64,000 bases of DNA from Pseudomonadota bacterium (GCA_029779535.1 JAKPAG010000046.1:54180-118179), one strand, 5' to 3'. Positions 10,035 through 19,689 are shown, counted from the first letter of the stretch. Made by a program: numbers and translations. Notes: generated by a model from the letters alone, not told the origin.

Positions 10035-10501
10035 CCGCGCGGCGGCTGGGTGCAGCGCTTGCGCTGGCGCTGGCGGCAGGACCGGCGCTGGCCGGGACGG
10101 AGCAGCAGGGGCCGGTGTTCCATCCGCGCGGCGATGACCGCCCGTTCTCGGAGAGCGTGCAGGTGGGGCCGGTGCTCTACCTGTCGGGCCAGATCGGCGA
10201 GGCGGCGGACGGATCGGGCGTGGTGCCCGGCGGGCTTGAGCCGGAAACGCGCCGGATCATGGAGCGGATGGGTGCGGCACTGAAGGCGCGCGGGCTGGGG
10301 TACGACGACGTGTTCAAGTGCACCGTGATGCTGGCCGACATGCGCGAATGGCCGCGCTTCAACGCGATCTATGCCGAATACTTCAAACCCGGCCGCTATC
10401 CGGCCCGTTCAGCCATGGGGGTCAACGGGCTGGCGCTGGGCGCGCGGGTGGAACTGGAATGCATGGCCTGGGCCGGGGGGCGGAGCCGGCGCCAGCGGTG
10501 A
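10031..10501 (+). CDS. RidA-family protein with an N-terminal signal peptide
   Basis: 156 residues. Residues about 1-21 (MTARRLGAALALALAAG, ending ALAG) form a classical secretion signal. The remainder is a YjgF/YER057c/UK114 fold with VLYLSGQIG, LGYDDVFKCTVMLADM and PARSAMGV, where the arginine corresponds to the RidA substrate-binding arginine. RidA hydrolyses reactive enamines/imines in the cytoplasm; a periplasmic version implies a different role. Translationally coupled to the GFA protein. Confidence 0.82.
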   Translation: MTARRLGAALALALAAGPALAGTEQQGPVFHPRGDDRPFSESVQVGPVLYLSGQIGEAADGSGVVPGGLEPETRRIMERMGAALKARGLGYDDVFKCTVMLADMREWPRFNAIYAEYFKPGRYPARSAMGVNGLALGARVELECMAWAGGRSRRQR

Positions 10502-10571
10502 TGGCGCGCAGGCAGGTGGCCGGGGGCGAACTGTTGCTGCTGCTGGGGGTGATCGCGCAGAGCGGGGCCGC

Positions 10572-11492
10572 TCAGGGATAGGCGGCAAGCAGCCGTTCGA
10601 CATCCTCCGGGTGGCACAGGTCGGTTCCGGGGCTGAGCACGGCGGCGCTGCCGGCGGCCATGCCCCTGGCAAAGGCGCGGGGCGCGTCCTCGCCCAGGAC
10701 GAAGCCATGGACCATGCCGGCAACGAAGCTGTCGCCCGCCCCGGTCGCGCTGCGGACCTCGACCGGGGCGCTGGGGCGATAGGCATGGCCGGTTGCATCG
10801 GCCAGCAACGCGCCCCGATGGCCCATGGTCACCGCGATGTACCGCGCGGCGCCGCGCGCGGCGAGCGCCATGGCAGCTTCGCCCACTTCGTCCGGAGTGG
10901 CGAAGCTGCGGCCGCACAGCGCCTCGAATTCCCCCTGGCTGGGCTTGACGAGGTACAGCCCGCCAGCCTCGATCGCGGCGGCCAGGGCCGGGCCGGACGT
11001 GTCGAGTACCAGCCGGGTGGCGGCGGGCAGGCGGTCGGCCAGCTCCGCATAGGTCCCCTCGGGCGCGCCGCGCGGGAGGGAGCCGCTGACCACCAGCCAG
11101 TCGGGCGCGGCGGCCAGGCAATGGTCGATCGCGCCGTGCCACTCGCCCTCGCTGACCAGCGGGCCTTCGGGGACAAAGCGGTACTCCTGCCCGGTGGCGC
11201 GTTCGAACACGGCCAGGCTCATCCGGGTGTGGTCGTGGATCGGCACGCGGTGGCGGGCCAGGCCGGACTGGTCGAGCAACTCGTCGAGCAGGGCTCCGGT
11301 CACCCCGCCGCCGAGGTAAGCGGCCTCGACCGGCACGCCGAAGCGCGCCAGCACCCGCGCGACGTTGATGCCGCCGCCGCCCGGATCATAGCGCTGGCCG
11401 TGGGTGCGGACCTTGTGAGTGGGAAACACCCGCTCGGCCTCGCAGGCGCTGTCGATCGTGGGGTTGAGCGTCAGGGTCAGGACTGCGGGCAT
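10572..11492 (-). CDS. PfkB-family sugar kinase, 6-phosphofructokinase II/1-phosphofructokinase type
   Basis: 306 residues from MPAVLTLTLNPTIDSACEAE, a typical start for the FruK/PfkB/LacC subgroup. GGGGINVARVLARFG binds the sugar phosphate. TGAGDSFVAGM (Asp254) holds the catalytic base and anion hole. Length matches E. coli PfkB (309 residues). Substrate could be fructose-6-phosphate, fructose-1-phosphate or tagatose-6-phosphate. No PTS or sugar transporter is adjacent, favouring a PfkB-like role. Confidence 0.85.
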   Translation of the reverse strand: MPAVLTLTLNPTIDSACEAERVFPTHKVRTHGQRYDPGGGGINVARVLARFGVPVEAAYLGGGVTGALLDELLDQSGLARHRVPIHDHTRMSLAVFERATGQEYRFVPEGPLVSEGEWHGAIDHCLAAAPDWLVVSGSLPRGAPEGTYAELADRLPAATRLVLDTSGPALAAAIEAGGLYLVKPSQGEFEALCGRSFATPDEVGEAAMALAARGAARYIAVTMGHRGALLADATGHAYRPSAPVEVRSATGAGDSFVAGMVHGFVLGEDAPRAFARGMAAGSAAVLSPGTDLCHPEDVERLLAAYP

Positions 11493-11548
11493 GGCGCGAG
11501 GGTATCCCCCGCCAGCCGGCCGGGCAAGGCCGCTTGCGCGCGGCCGGA

Positions 11549-11857
11549 TCAACGCTTGCGCACGAACTCCGCGCGCAGCACCAGGCCCTTGATGCCGGGA
11601 TACCGGCAGTCGATCTCCTGGGCATCGCCGGTCAGGCGGATCGACGGGATCACCGTGCCGCGCTTGAGCGTCTGGCCCGCGCCCTTGACCTCAAGATCCT
11701 TGATCAGGGTGACCGAATCGCCATCGGCGAGCAGGTTGCCCACCGCGTCGCGCACTTCGATCGCGCCTTCGGCCGCACGCTTGGCAGCCAACTCGGAAGC
11801 GGGCAGCCATTCGCCGCTGTCCTCGTCGTACACATAGTCTTCATCGTCGGCAGACAT
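11549..11857 (-). CDS. PhnA-domain protein lacking the zinc ribbon
   Basis: 102 residues. The C-terminal part (VRDAVGNLLADGDSVTLIKD, then KRGTVIPSIRL and IKGLVLRAEFVRK) matches the PhnA/YjdM domain, once linked to alkylphosphonate operons but of unknown biochemical role. The N-terminal cysteine ribbon of E. coli PhnA is absent and replaced by an acidic lead (SADDEDYVYDEDSGEW). No phn genes are nearby. Confidence 0.8.
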   Translation of the reverse strand: MSADDEDYVYDEDSGEWLPASELAAKRAAEGAIEVRDAVGNLLADGDSVTLIKDLEVKGAGQTLKRGTVIPSIRLTGDAQEIDCRYPGIKGLVLRAEFVRKR

Positions 11858-11931
11858 GGCGGATCCTTCCAGGAGAGGGGATCGCCATGGCAGCCGGCAC
11901 GGCGCTTGGCGAGGGGGAATCGCGCCCTTGC

Positions 11932-13083
11932 TCAGCCAAATCGCATGGTGCGCGGGGCAGGGGTGCCCTTGCGTGCCGCCTTGTCGGCATAGAGCCGTTC
12001 GTCGGCCCGGCGCAGCAGTTGCTGGGGGTCAGTCCCGTCCGCCACGCTCAGGGCCAGGCCAAGCGACATGCCGATTTGCAGGGTATGGCCCTCGCACTGA
12101 TAGGGCCGGGCAACCGCCGCGCGGGCCTGGGCGAGCTGCTCCTCGGCCCGGGGCAGGTTGCTCCCGGCGGGCAGCAGCAGGGCGAACTCGTCGCCGCCCA
12201 GGCGCGCGATCGACAGCGCGCCGGGCGCCTGGGCCCGCAGGCGGCGGGCCACTTCGGTCAGGATCGCATCGCCCGCATGGTGGCCGTAGTCGTCATTCGC
12301 GGCCTTGAAGCCATCCAGGTCGGACACGGCGATGAGCACCTCTGCGGCGCGGTCAAGCTCCTTGCGCAGGGCCGCATCGAACGCCAGCCGGTTGTCCAGC
12401 CCCGTCAGGGGATCCGAGGCCGCCAGTCGGTTGAGCCTCAGCTGGAGCGTGAGCATGGTCGCCGTCTCCTCGAACTTGTCCAGCACCACCTTGGCCTGCA
12501 TCACCGTAATCAGCACGATCATCGCCGCCATCGCCCGCACGCCCAGGTTGTGGTAGAGCGACATCTTGACGACGATCGGCAGGGTCGTGGCCATCATGCC
12601 GCCAATCGCCGCGCGCGGCACGGCCAGCAGGCAGGTGGAACTGACCAGCGCGGCAATGCCGATGAACACCGGCGCGGTCATGCAATAGTACTTTTCGGTC
12701 TCGACGAAGGCGTTGACGCACCACAGCCCGGCGACCAGCCCGAGCGGGACAGTGACCAGCGGCGCACAGCGCAGATGCCGCAGCGCGGCAGCGCTATTGT
12801 GCGCCTGTGGGCGCATGCGAAACCGGCCCATGATGATGAGGCACGCGGTAATGATGATCGTCGGCGGGGCCAGCTGCTGCCAAACCGGCAGGTCCCCCAC
12901 CACGGCGATGGCCATGGCGACCGCGTTGGCGGCAATCAGCAGGCAAAGTAGTGGCAGCGATGCGAGCAGGCGTTCATGCTGGAGGGCGACCAGCGGCCCC
13001 CGCACGCCCGGCGGTACGGGTGCGGTGAAGGGCGAGCACCAGCCCACTACCTTGCGTCGCAACCATGTCCGGCGCTTGCCCAT
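11932..13083 (-). CDS. Membrane-anchored diguanylate cyclase (GGDEF)
   Basis: 383 residues. The N-terminal half has about six hydrophobic helices (about residues 38-210) and a conserved Cys/Tyr region, a possible sensor. The C-terminal GGDEF domain shows DPLTGLDNRLAF, DLDGFKAANDDYGHHAGD and the intact RLGGDEFALLLP active site, so it should make cyclic-di-GMP from GTP. I do not see an RxxD inhibitory site in the usual position. No EAL domain. The neighbouring genes do not indicate its signal. Confidence 0.9.
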   Translation of the reverse strand: MGKRRTWLRRKVVGWCSPFTAPVPPGVRGPLVALQHERLLASLPLLCLLIAANAVAMAIAVVGDLPVWQQLAPPTIIITACLIIMGRFRMRPQAHNSAAALRHLRCAPLVTVPLGLVAGLWCVNAFVETEKYYCMTAPVFIGIAALVSSTCLLAVPRAAIGGMMATTLPIVVKMSLYHNLGVRAMAAMIVLITVMQAKVVLDKFEETATMLTLQLRLNRLAASDPLTGLDNRLAFDAALRKELDRAAEVLIAVSDLDGFKAANDDYGHHAGDAILTEVARRLRAQAPGALSIARLGGDEFALLLPAGSNLPRAEEQLAQARAAVARPYQCEGHTLQIGMSLGLALSVADGTDPQQLLRRADERLYADKAARKGTPAPRTMRFG

Positions 13084-13286
13084 CGCGTGCCGCTATCCCC
13101 CCTATATGCGCGGAACGCTGGCGGAACGCACCTAAGATCACGTTAACGGGATGGCCATGCATCGCGCCGGGCCGCAGGGCGGGTCTCTTGGCGCACTTGC
13201 CTGGGGCGATCATCGCTGGCAGCGGTTTACCATGGCGCAGGAGATCATCGAACGGCCCCGTTTCAGGCGCGGCGGCCGCCCCTGTC

Positions 13287-14057
13287 CTAGATGATGCCGT
13301 CCCAGGTCAGCTTGAGGCCGAGCAGCACCATCAGCGCATAGATGATCGTGTAGAAGCTGTGCGCGTTCATCCGCCGGATCAGGCGAACCGCGATCAGGGT
13401 GGCGACGATCGCCAGCGGCAGCAGCAGCGCTCCGGCGTGCAGGGTTTCGCGGGTCATCGTGCCCAGCGCCAGGTAACTGGGCACCTTCATCCAGTTGACC
13501 ATGGCGAACAGGACCGAACTGGTGCCGACATAGGTCTGGTGTTCCAGCCGGCGCGGCGTGACCCACATCTGGAACGGCGGACCGCCCGCATGGGCAACCT
13601 GGCTGGTAAAGCCGGTCGCGACCCCGAACAGCGCGCCGATCCAGCCCGGCGAGGTGGAGGCGGCGACGATCCGTCCGCCGCGCTCGATCCACAGGCGGTA
13701 CAGCCCGAAGCCCAGCGTGATCAGCCCCAGCACCAGCAGCAACCGTTCTTCGGGCACCAGTGCGGCCAGGACGGAGGCGAGCACGACCCCGGCCAGCGCC
13801 CCGGGCGCCATCCAGGCCACGATCCAGCGATCCCAGCTGTGGCGGAACGACCAGACGCTGACCACATCCTGGACCAGCAGCACCGGCATCAACAAGGCGG
13901 CGGCCTGGCTGGGCGGCAGGGCCAGGGCAAGCAGCGGCGTGGCCAGTGCGCCGAACCCGGAAAAGCCGCCCTTGGCCATACCCAGGATCACCACGGCGAT
14001 CACCGCCAGGACCAGGGTCTTGGGATCGGACAGCAATTCCATCCGCTCAGTCAGCAT
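13287..14057 (-). CDS. TauE/SafE family membrane permease (second copy)
   Basis: About 256 residues with eight hydrophobic helices. GMAKGGFSGFGALATPLLAL and GFTSQVAHAGGPPFQMW are the duplicated TauE/SafE signatures. The HAGGPPFQMW form differs from the copy at 5.8 kb, placing it in a different subgroup. ATG 14057 (MLTERMELL) or 14042 (MELL) could be the start. The substrate is unknown, probably a small anion; no sulfur gene is adjacent. Confidence 0.85.
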   Translation of the reverse strand: MLTERMELLSDPKTLVLAVIAVVILGMAKGGFSGFGALATPLLALALPPSQAAALLMPVLLVQDVVSVWSFRHSWDRWIVAWMAPGALAGVVLASVLAALVPEERLLLVLGLITLGFGLYRLWIERGGRIVAASTSPGWIGALFGVATGFTSQVAHAGGPPFQMWVTPRRLEHQTYVGTSSVLFAMVNWMKVPSYLALGTMTRETLHAGALLLPLAIVATLIAVRLIRRMNAHSFYTIIYALMVLLGLKLTWDGII

Positions 14058-14161
14058 GGCCGCAAGCTGTGCGCAAGTGGCCGGGCGCGGCTTGTCCGCA
14101 GCCGCGCTGCAGCTAGTTTCGCCGCCGCAAACTGCTGTGCAATCAAGGGGAGCACTTTCCG

Positions 14162-14416
14162 ATGACCGATCCACGCGCCATGGTTCAGACCATGATTTCG
14201 CTTGCTTCCGCCTCGCTGGGCCTGGTCGCGGCGCTGGCCTGGAACGAAGCGATCAAGGCCACCCTGGCAAGGCTGGGCCTGGGCGATGATCTGGCCGGCC
14301 TCTACAGCTATGCGATCCTGGCCACGGTGATCGCGGTAGTCGTGCTGGCGCTGCTCGGCCGCCTGGCCGCAAAGGTCGGCGGACAGGCCGCGTTCGAGCG
14401 CGAAGCCGAAGGCTGA
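14162..14416 (+). CDS. DUF5654-like small membrane protein
   Basis: 84 residues with two hydrophobic helices (TMISLASASLGLVAALAW and AILATVIAVVVLALLG). The ALAWNEAIK sequence at the end of the first helix is the recognisable feature of DUF5654-type proteins; that family name is from memory. AAGGGGAGC precedes ATG 14162. Function unknown; divergent from the TauE/SafE gene. Confidence 0.7.
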   Translation: MTDPRAMVQTMISLASASLGLVAALAWNEAIKATLARLGLGDDLAGLYSYAILATVIAVVVLALLGRLAAKVGGQAAFEREAEG

Positions 14417-14489
14417 TCCTATCCGCTTGTTTCGCATGGGGGGAAGCGGCTAGGCTGGCGCGTCACACCAGCCAGGGATCGCTTCCACC

Positions 14490-15749
14490 ATGCGTCACGC
14501 CTTCATCGCCGCCTCCACGCTCAGCCTGCTGCTGGCAGGTCCAGTCTGCGCCAAGACGCCTGAGCAGGTCGCGGCGGCGGCGCTGGCCGCTTCGCCGGTG
14601 TTCGATGGCCACAACGACGTGCCCGAACAGCTGCGCGACCGCCGCAAGAACGTGCTGGCCGGGTTCGATTTCAACGACACCACGGGCACTGCCGATCCGG
14701 CCAAGGGCGTAGCGGCGATGCACACCGACCTTGCTCGGCTGAAGGCGGGCAAGGTCGGCGCGCAGTTCTGGTCGGTCTACGTCTCGGCCAACCTGCCCGA
14801 ACCGCAGGCGGTCCAGGCCACGCTGGAACAGATCGACGTGATGAAGCGCCTGATCGCGCGCTATCCGGGCCAGTTGCAGTTCTGCACCGACAGCGCCTGC
14901 GTGGAAGGGGCGTGGAAGCAGGGGCGGATCGCCTCGCTGCTGGGCATGGAGGGCGGGCATTCGATCGGCGGATCGCTGGCGGTCCTGCGCCAGATGCACG
15001 CGCTGGGTGCGCGCTACATGACGCTGACCCACTTCAAGAACCTGGCCTGGGCCGAAAGCGCCACCGATGTGCCGATGGCCCAGGGGCTGACTCCCTTCGG
15101 CAAGGACGTGGTGCGCGAGATGCAGCGGCTCGGCATTCTGGTCGACCTCGCCCACGTCAGCGAGAAGACCATGCTGGATGCGATGGCCGTGGCTCAGGCC
15201 CCGGTGATCGTCAGCCATTCGAACGCGCGGGCGGTGAACCATCATCCCCGCAACGTCCCCGACAGTGCGCTTGATGCGATCAAGGCCAATGGCGGGATCG
15301 TCATGGTCAACTTCTACCCGGCCTACGTGGTCGAGGACACGCGCCAGTACAATGCCCGCCGCGCCGGGGAAGAAGCCCGGCTCAAGTCGCTGGGCGCCGG
15401 CAATCCGGATGCGGTCAAGGCCGGCATGGCGGCCTGGGACAAGGCCAATCCGCTGCCCATCGGCAGCATTGCCGACGTGGTTGCGCAAATCGACTACATT
15501 GCCAAGCGGATCGGGGTCGATCACGTTGGCCTGGGCGGCGACATGGACGGGATCGAGAACACCGTGCAGGGGATGGAGGACGTCTCGAAATATCCCGCGC
15601 TGTTCGTTGAACTGGCGCGGCGCGGCTACAGCCAGGCTGACCTCGAAAAGATTGCCAGCCGCAACCTGCTGCGGGTGATGAAGGGCGCGGAAGCCTATGC
15701 CAAGGCCCACGCGGGCGATGCCCCGATCGAGAACCCGACGACGTTCTGA
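14490..15749 (+). CDS. Secreted membrane-dipeptidase-like peptidase (M19)
   Basis: 419 residues with a signal peptide (residues 1 to about 21, ending VCA). The binuclear-zinc ligands of renal dipeptidase-type M19 enzymes are visible: FDGHNDVP (His and Asp), the Glu in GMEGGHS, and the His residues of DLAHVS and IVSHSNARAV. GLGGDMDGIE carries the substrate-binding Asp. These periplasmic enzymes cleave dipeptides, including D-amino acid containing ones. It stands alone, with a short gap on each side. Confidence 0.92.
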   Translation: MRHAFIAASTLSLLLAGPVCAKTPEQVAAAALAASPVFDGHNDVPEQLRDRRKNVLAGFDFNDTTGTADPAKGVAAMHTDLARLKAGKVGAQFWSVYVSANLPEPQAVQATLEQIDVMKRLIARYPGQLQFCTDSACVEGAWKQGRIASLLGMEGGHSIGGSLAVLRQMHALGARYMTLTHFKNLAWAESATDVPMAQGLTPFGKDVVREMQRLGILVDLAHVSEKTMLDAMAVAQAPVIVSHSNARAVNHHPRNVPDSALDAIKANGGIVMVNFYPAYVVEDTRQYNARRAGEEARLKSLGAGNPDAVKAGMAAWDKANPLPIGSIADVVAQIDYIAKRIGVDHVGLGGDMDGIENTVQGMEDVSKYPALFVELARRGYSQADLEKIASRNLLRVMKGAEAYAKAHAGDAPIENPTTF

Positions 15750-15779
15750 TCGCACCGATCGCGCGGCGCCCGGCCCGCC

Positions 15780-16214
15780 TCAGTGCGGGTCGATCCGCCC
15801 GATCATGCGGAACAGGAAAGCGGTCGACCAGCCGAGCAGGATCATCCCCAGCAGGCTTTCGAAGGCGCCCAGCAGCCGCCAGTCGGGCAGCACGTGGGTG
15901 TCGTTATAGCCGACCGTCGAATAGCTGATGGTCGAGAAGTAGAGCGATGCTTCGAGCGTCGGGATCGCGCCGATCCCCAGATAGGTCAGCGCGAACAGCC
16001 AGATCTCGATCCCGTGCAGCGCCAGCATGGCCACAACCACGCCCAGTGTGAACAGCACCCCGCGCGGGCTGAGCGCGTTGACCCGGCGCAGCCGCTCGAT
16101 CGCTGCTTCGGTGCGCAGGGCGCGGTTGAGGCTGAACAGGCCGAAGCCGTGGACGAAGACGCACAGCACGACCAGCGCCGACGATACCACGAACTGAGCC
16201 AGCAGGGTGGTCAT
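15780..16214 (-). CDS. Two-helix K+ channel-like protein (ion_trans_2)
   Basis: 144 residues from ATG 16214. Hydrophobic helices at the N-terminus, near residues 50-75 and at the C-terminus flank a pore loop with FSTISYSTVGYNDTH. The STVGY core resembles the potassium filter, but the last position is Asn-Asp rather than the usual Gly-Asp. This matches small bacterial proteins in the ion_trans_2 family whose transport activity is mostly untested. It is in line with dapD but separated by about 16 bases. Confidence 0.75.
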   Translation of the reverse strand: MTTLLAQFVVSSALVVLCVFVHGFGLFSLNRALRTEAAIERLRRVNALSPRGVLFTLGVVVAMLALHGIEIWLFALTYLGIGAIPTLEASLYFSTISYSTVGYNDTHVLPDWRLLGAFESLLGMILLGWSTAFLFRMIGRIDPH

Positions 16215-16230
16215 CGCGGGCGCTTCGCGC

Positions 16231-17070
16231 TCAGTCGCGCAGCAGCTCGTTGATCGCGGTCTTCGAGCGGGTCTGCGCATCGACCGTCTTGACGATCACC
16301 GCACAGTACAGCGACGGCCCCGGCGTGCCATCGGGCAGGGGCTTGCCCAGCATCGAACCCGGCACGACCACGCTGTAGGGCGGGACGCGGCCGATGTGGA
16401 CTTCACCAGTGTTGCGATCGACGATCTTGGTCGAAGCGCCGATGAACACGCCCATCGACAGCACCGCGCCTTCGCACACCCGCACGCCTTCGACCACTTC
16501 GCTGCGCGCGCCGATGAAGCAGTTGTCCTCGATCACCACCGGGCCGGCCTGTAGCGGTTCAAGCACGCCGCCGATCCCGACCCCACCCGAGAGGTGGACG
16601 TTCTTGCCGATCTGCGCGCACGAACCCACCGTGGCCCAGGTGTCGACCATGGTGCCATCGCCGACATAGGCGCCGATGTTGACGAAGCTGGGCATGACCA
16701 CCACGCCCTTGCCGATGTGCGAGCCGCGCCGCACCACCGCGCCGGGGACAATGCGGAAGCCGGCTTCCCGGAAGCGGTTTTCGCCCCAGCCGTCGAACTT
16801 GCTGGGCACCTTGTCGAAGGCGGGGGCACCGGCCGCGCCATTCGGCACCACGGTGTTATCGTTCAGCCGGAAGCTCAGCAGCACGGCCTTCTTGAGCCAC
16901 TGGTTGACCTGCCAGCCGCCCCGGCCATCGGGCTGCGCCACCCGGGCCTGGCCATTGTCGAGCAGCGCCAGCGCCGCTTCCACCACTTCGCGCACGTCGG
17001 CGCTGGCGGGGGTCACGCTGTCGCGGGCTTCCCAGGCGGCTTCGATGGCGGCGGCGAGATCGGCGGACAT
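16231..17070 (-). CDS. dapD: Tetrahydrodipicolinate N-succinyltransferase DapD
   Basis: 279 residues, the usual DapD length (E. coli 274). It transfers succinyl from succinyl-CoA to tetrahydrodipicolinate in lysine/meso-DAP synthesis. The left-handed beta-helix hexapeptides are clear (for example [20 protein letters not shown] and [14 protein letters not shown]). [20 protein letters not shown] is a family signature. AGAGGAA lies just upstream of ATG 17070. Housekeeping; no other dap genes are adjacent. Confidence 0.96.
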   Translation of the reverse strand: MSADLAAAIEAAWEARDSVTPASADVREVVEAALALLDNGQARVAQPDGRGGWQVNQWLKKAVLLSFRLNDNTVVPNGAAGAPAFDKVPSKFDGWGENRFREAGFRIVPGAVVRRGSHIGKGVVVMPSFVNIGAYVGDGTMVDTWATVGSCAQIGKNVHLSGGVGIGGVLEPLQAGPVVIEDNCFIGARSEVVEGVRVCEGAVLSMGVFIGASTKIVDRNTGEVHIGRVPPYSVVVPGSMLGKPLPDGTPGPSLYCAVIVKTVDAQTRSKTAINELLRD

Positions 17071-17222
17071 AGGAAATTCCTCTGGCTGGACTGGAGCGCG
17101 GATTCGCGCCTATCCCCCCATGCCGGGCGGGGCAAGGGCAGTCCTGCTATCGGGAAATAAATTCACGGTTCACACCTTGGCTGGCATCATGGTGGCCGCA
17201 ATCGCATTTCGGGGTAGGGTAG

Positions 17223-19628
17223 ATGGCTGAACCGTTCTTCCTGCAGGTACGCTGGGGCATGGGGGCGGCACTGTGTTCGCTGGCGCTGGTCGCGGGGTGC
17301 GGCGAAGGTGGGGGCGGCTCGGTGGGGAGCACGCCGACGCCCATCGCCAGCCCGACCCCCACGCCCAGCCCGACGCCGACGCCCACTCCGACGCCAACCG
17401 CCACGCCCACGCCGATCGCCTCGTTCCAGACTAGCGAGTACAACCGTTCCAACGGGCCGGTACAACACGGCGCGATTTCGGCCTGGACGGCGGGCTACAG
17501 CGGCAGCGGGGTGACGATCGGGATCGTCGATACCGGGATCGACACCACCAGCCCCGAATTCACCGGACGGATCGCCGCCGCCTCGGCCGACGTGGCCGGC
17601 AGCCGTGGCCTGACCCCGGAGGATGACCACGGGACCAATGTCGCCATGGTCGCCGCCGCCGCGCGCGATAACACCGGGGTGGTCGGGATCGCCTTCAATG
17701 CGGCGATCGCCATGTTCCGCGCCGACAAGCCGGGCAGCTGCGCGACCTATGACGCGAATGTCAAGGACAGCGGCTGCAAGTTCAACGACAGCGACATCGC
17801 CACCGGGTTGGACCGCGCCGTCGCCGCCGGGGCGCGGGTGATCAACCTGTCGCTGGGCGGATCGAGCCCGACCGCCGGGCTGCGCGCCGCCGTGTCGCGC
17901 GCGGTCGCCGCCGGGGCGGTGATCGTGGTCTCGGCCGGGAACGACGGGGATTCGACCGATCCCGCCAAGGATCCGGCCAATCCTGACCCCTTTGCCGCGG
18001 GGTTGCAGGCGGCGGGCAGCGGCGCGGTGATCATTGCCGGGTCGGTCGATGCCAATGGCAACTTTTCCGCCTTCAGCAACCGGGCGGGCACGGGACAGGA
18101 CTGGTTCCTGTCGGCGCGTGGCGAGCGGGTGTGCTGCGTCTACGACAACGGCGTGATGAAGGTGGTGACCAACGCCGATGGCACGCGCTCGGTCTATGTC
18201 TTTTCGGGGACCAGCTTTGCCGCGCCGCAGATCGCCGGGGCGGCCGCGCTGCTGCGCCAGGCCTTTCCGAACCTGACCGCGCAGCAGGTGGTTGAAATCC
18301 TGCTCAAGACCGCGAAGGACGCCGGCACGGCAGGCACCGACACGACCTTTGGCCGGGGCATCCTCGACATTGCCGGGGCTTTTTCAGCGCAAGGGGTGAC
18401 GAGCCTGGCCGGGACCAGCCAGGCCTTGCCCGGCAGCGATACCACGCTGGTCGGCTCCGCGCCGATGGGCGATGCAGGTGCCACGGCGGGCGCGCTGCAA
18501 GCGGTGGTGCTCGACGCCTATGGCCGCGCCTATGGCTATGACCTGGCATTGGGGATGCGCTCGGCCGGGCTGGCGCCCCGGCTGGACAGCGCGCTGCGCG
18601 CCGACCGCCGCAACCTGACCATGGGCGCGGGGCGGCTGGCCCTGGCCTTTTCGGTCGATGCCAGTGGACGCGTGGCGCGGCTGCCGTGGCAGGGCGCGCT
18701 GCACTTGTCGGCCCGCGATGCCGAGCAGGCGCGCGTGCTGGCGGCGCGGGCGGCGGTGCAGCTGGCCCCGGACCGGCAACTGGGCTTCGTCTTCCGGCAG
18801 GGTGCCGATGGCCTGGTGGCGCAGCTTCAGGGCCGCAGCGATCCGGCCTTCCTGATCGCGCAAAGCCCGGCCGATGCGCTGGGCCTGGGCAGCGCCGACC
18901 AGCTGGGCCTGGCGCTGCGCCAGCAGTTTGGCCCCTGGGGCCTGACGCTGAGCGGTGAGCGAGGTCGCAGCGTGGCGGCCGCGACCGCTCGGCGCGAGGC
19001 GAGCAGCACCTTGCGGCTGGCCGATGTCCCGGCCATGCGGCTGGGCGCGGCGCTGGACCGGCGCTGGGGCGCGGTGGATGCCGCGCTAGGGGTTAGTTGG
19101 CTGGGCGAAGGCCGCTCGATCCTGGGGGCGCGGCTGCACGGCGCGCTTGGGCCGGGCGGGGCGGACAGTGTGTTCGTTGATGCCGCGCTCGGCTGGCAGA
19201 TGGGTCCGCGTTGGCGCCTGTCGGCGGCCTGGCGCGGCGGGCAGACCTGGGCCCATGCCAACGGTCTGGTCGCCGGTAATTCGCGCTTGCTGACTTCGGC
19301 CTGGGCGCTGGATGCCAGCCGCATCGGAGTGTTCCAGCAGGATGATAGTGTGGCGCTGCGCCTCGCCCAGCCGCTGCGGGTGGAGCGCGGCGGACTGAAC
19401 CTGCGCCTGCCGGTGGACTATTCCTATGCCACGCTCAGCCCGGTGATGGGGCTGCGCCGCCTTTCGCTCAGCCCGCACGGGCGCGAACTGGACGCCGAAC
19501 TGATGTGGCGGGGCGCGCTGTGGAACGGGGCGGCCAGCGCCAGCCTGTTCTGGCGCAAGGACCCGGGGCATTATGCAACGCTGCCCGATGACCGTGGCAT
19601 GGCGATCAGCTGGAACCGCCAGTTCTGA
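17223..19628 (+). CDS. Subtilisin-like (S8) autotransporter serine protease, probable lipoprotein
   Basis: 801 residues. The N-terminus has a lipobox-like LVAGC (Cys26), suggesting lipid anchoring. A Pro-Thr-rich linker follows (about 38-66). The S8 catalytic triad is complete: Asp103 in IVDTGID, His136 in DDHGTN and Ser331 in GTSFAAPQIAG. From about residue 420 the sequence becomes an autotransporter beta-barrel with alternating aromatic strands, ending ISWNRQF. The passenger probably faces outside the cell. A lipobox on an autotransporter is uncommon (NalP/SphB1 are the known precedents). Confidence 0.88.
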   Translation: MAEPFFLQVRWGMGAALCSLALVAGCGEGGGGSVGSTPTPIASPTPTPSPTPTPTPTPTATPTPIASFQTSEYNRSNGPVQHGAISAWTAGYSGSGVTIGIVDTGIDTTSPEFTGRIAAASADVAGSRGLTPEDDHGTNVAMVAAAARDNTGVVGIAFNAAIAMFRADKPGSCATYDANVKDSGCKFNDSDIATGLDRAVAAGARVINLSLGGSSPTAGLRAAVSRAVAAGAVIVVSAGNDGDSTDPAKDPANPDPFAAGLQAAGSGAVIIAGSVDANGNFSAFSNRAGTGQDWFLSARGERVCCVYDNGVMKVVTNADGTRSVYVFSGTSFAAPQIAGAAALLRQAFPNLTAQQVVEILLKTAKDAGTAGTDTTFGRGILDIAGAFSAQGVTSLAGTSQALPGSDTTLVGSAPMGDAGATAGALQAVVLDAYGRAYGYDLALGMRSAGLAPRLDSALRADRRNLTMGAGRLALAFSVDASGRVARLPWQGALHLSARDAEQARVLAARAAVQLAPDRQLGFVFRQGADGLVAQLQGRSDPAFLIAQSPADALGLGSADQLGLALRQQFGPWGLTLSGERGRSVAAATARREASSTLRLADVPAMRLGAALDRRWGAVDAALGVSWLGEGRSILGARLHGALGPGGADSVFVDAALGWQMGPRWRLSAAWRGGQTWAHANGLVAGNSRLLTSAWALDASRIGVFQQDDSVALRLAQPLRVERGGLNLRLPVDYSYATLSPVMGLRRLSLSPHGRELDAELMWRGALWNGAASASLFWRKDPGHYATLPDDRGMAISWNRQF

Positions 19629-19636
19629 AGTCTGCA

Positions 19637-19689
19637 TTCTTCGCATCGGCGAAGAAACGGCCGGTCGAAAGTCACCCCGGGCACCGGGG
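19637..19689. terminator. Paired hairpins after the protease gene
   Basis: TTCTTCGC/GCGAAGAA (19637-19656, loop of 4) and CCCCGG/CCGGGG (19675-19689, loop of 3) lie between the convergent protease and phosphotransferase genes. Likely bidirectional terminator. Confidence 0.5.

Noticed and set aside
17330..17430. Tandem repeat-like Pro-Thr coding stretch
   Set aside because: Low-complexity linker inside the protease gene, not a mobile or CRISPR repeat.
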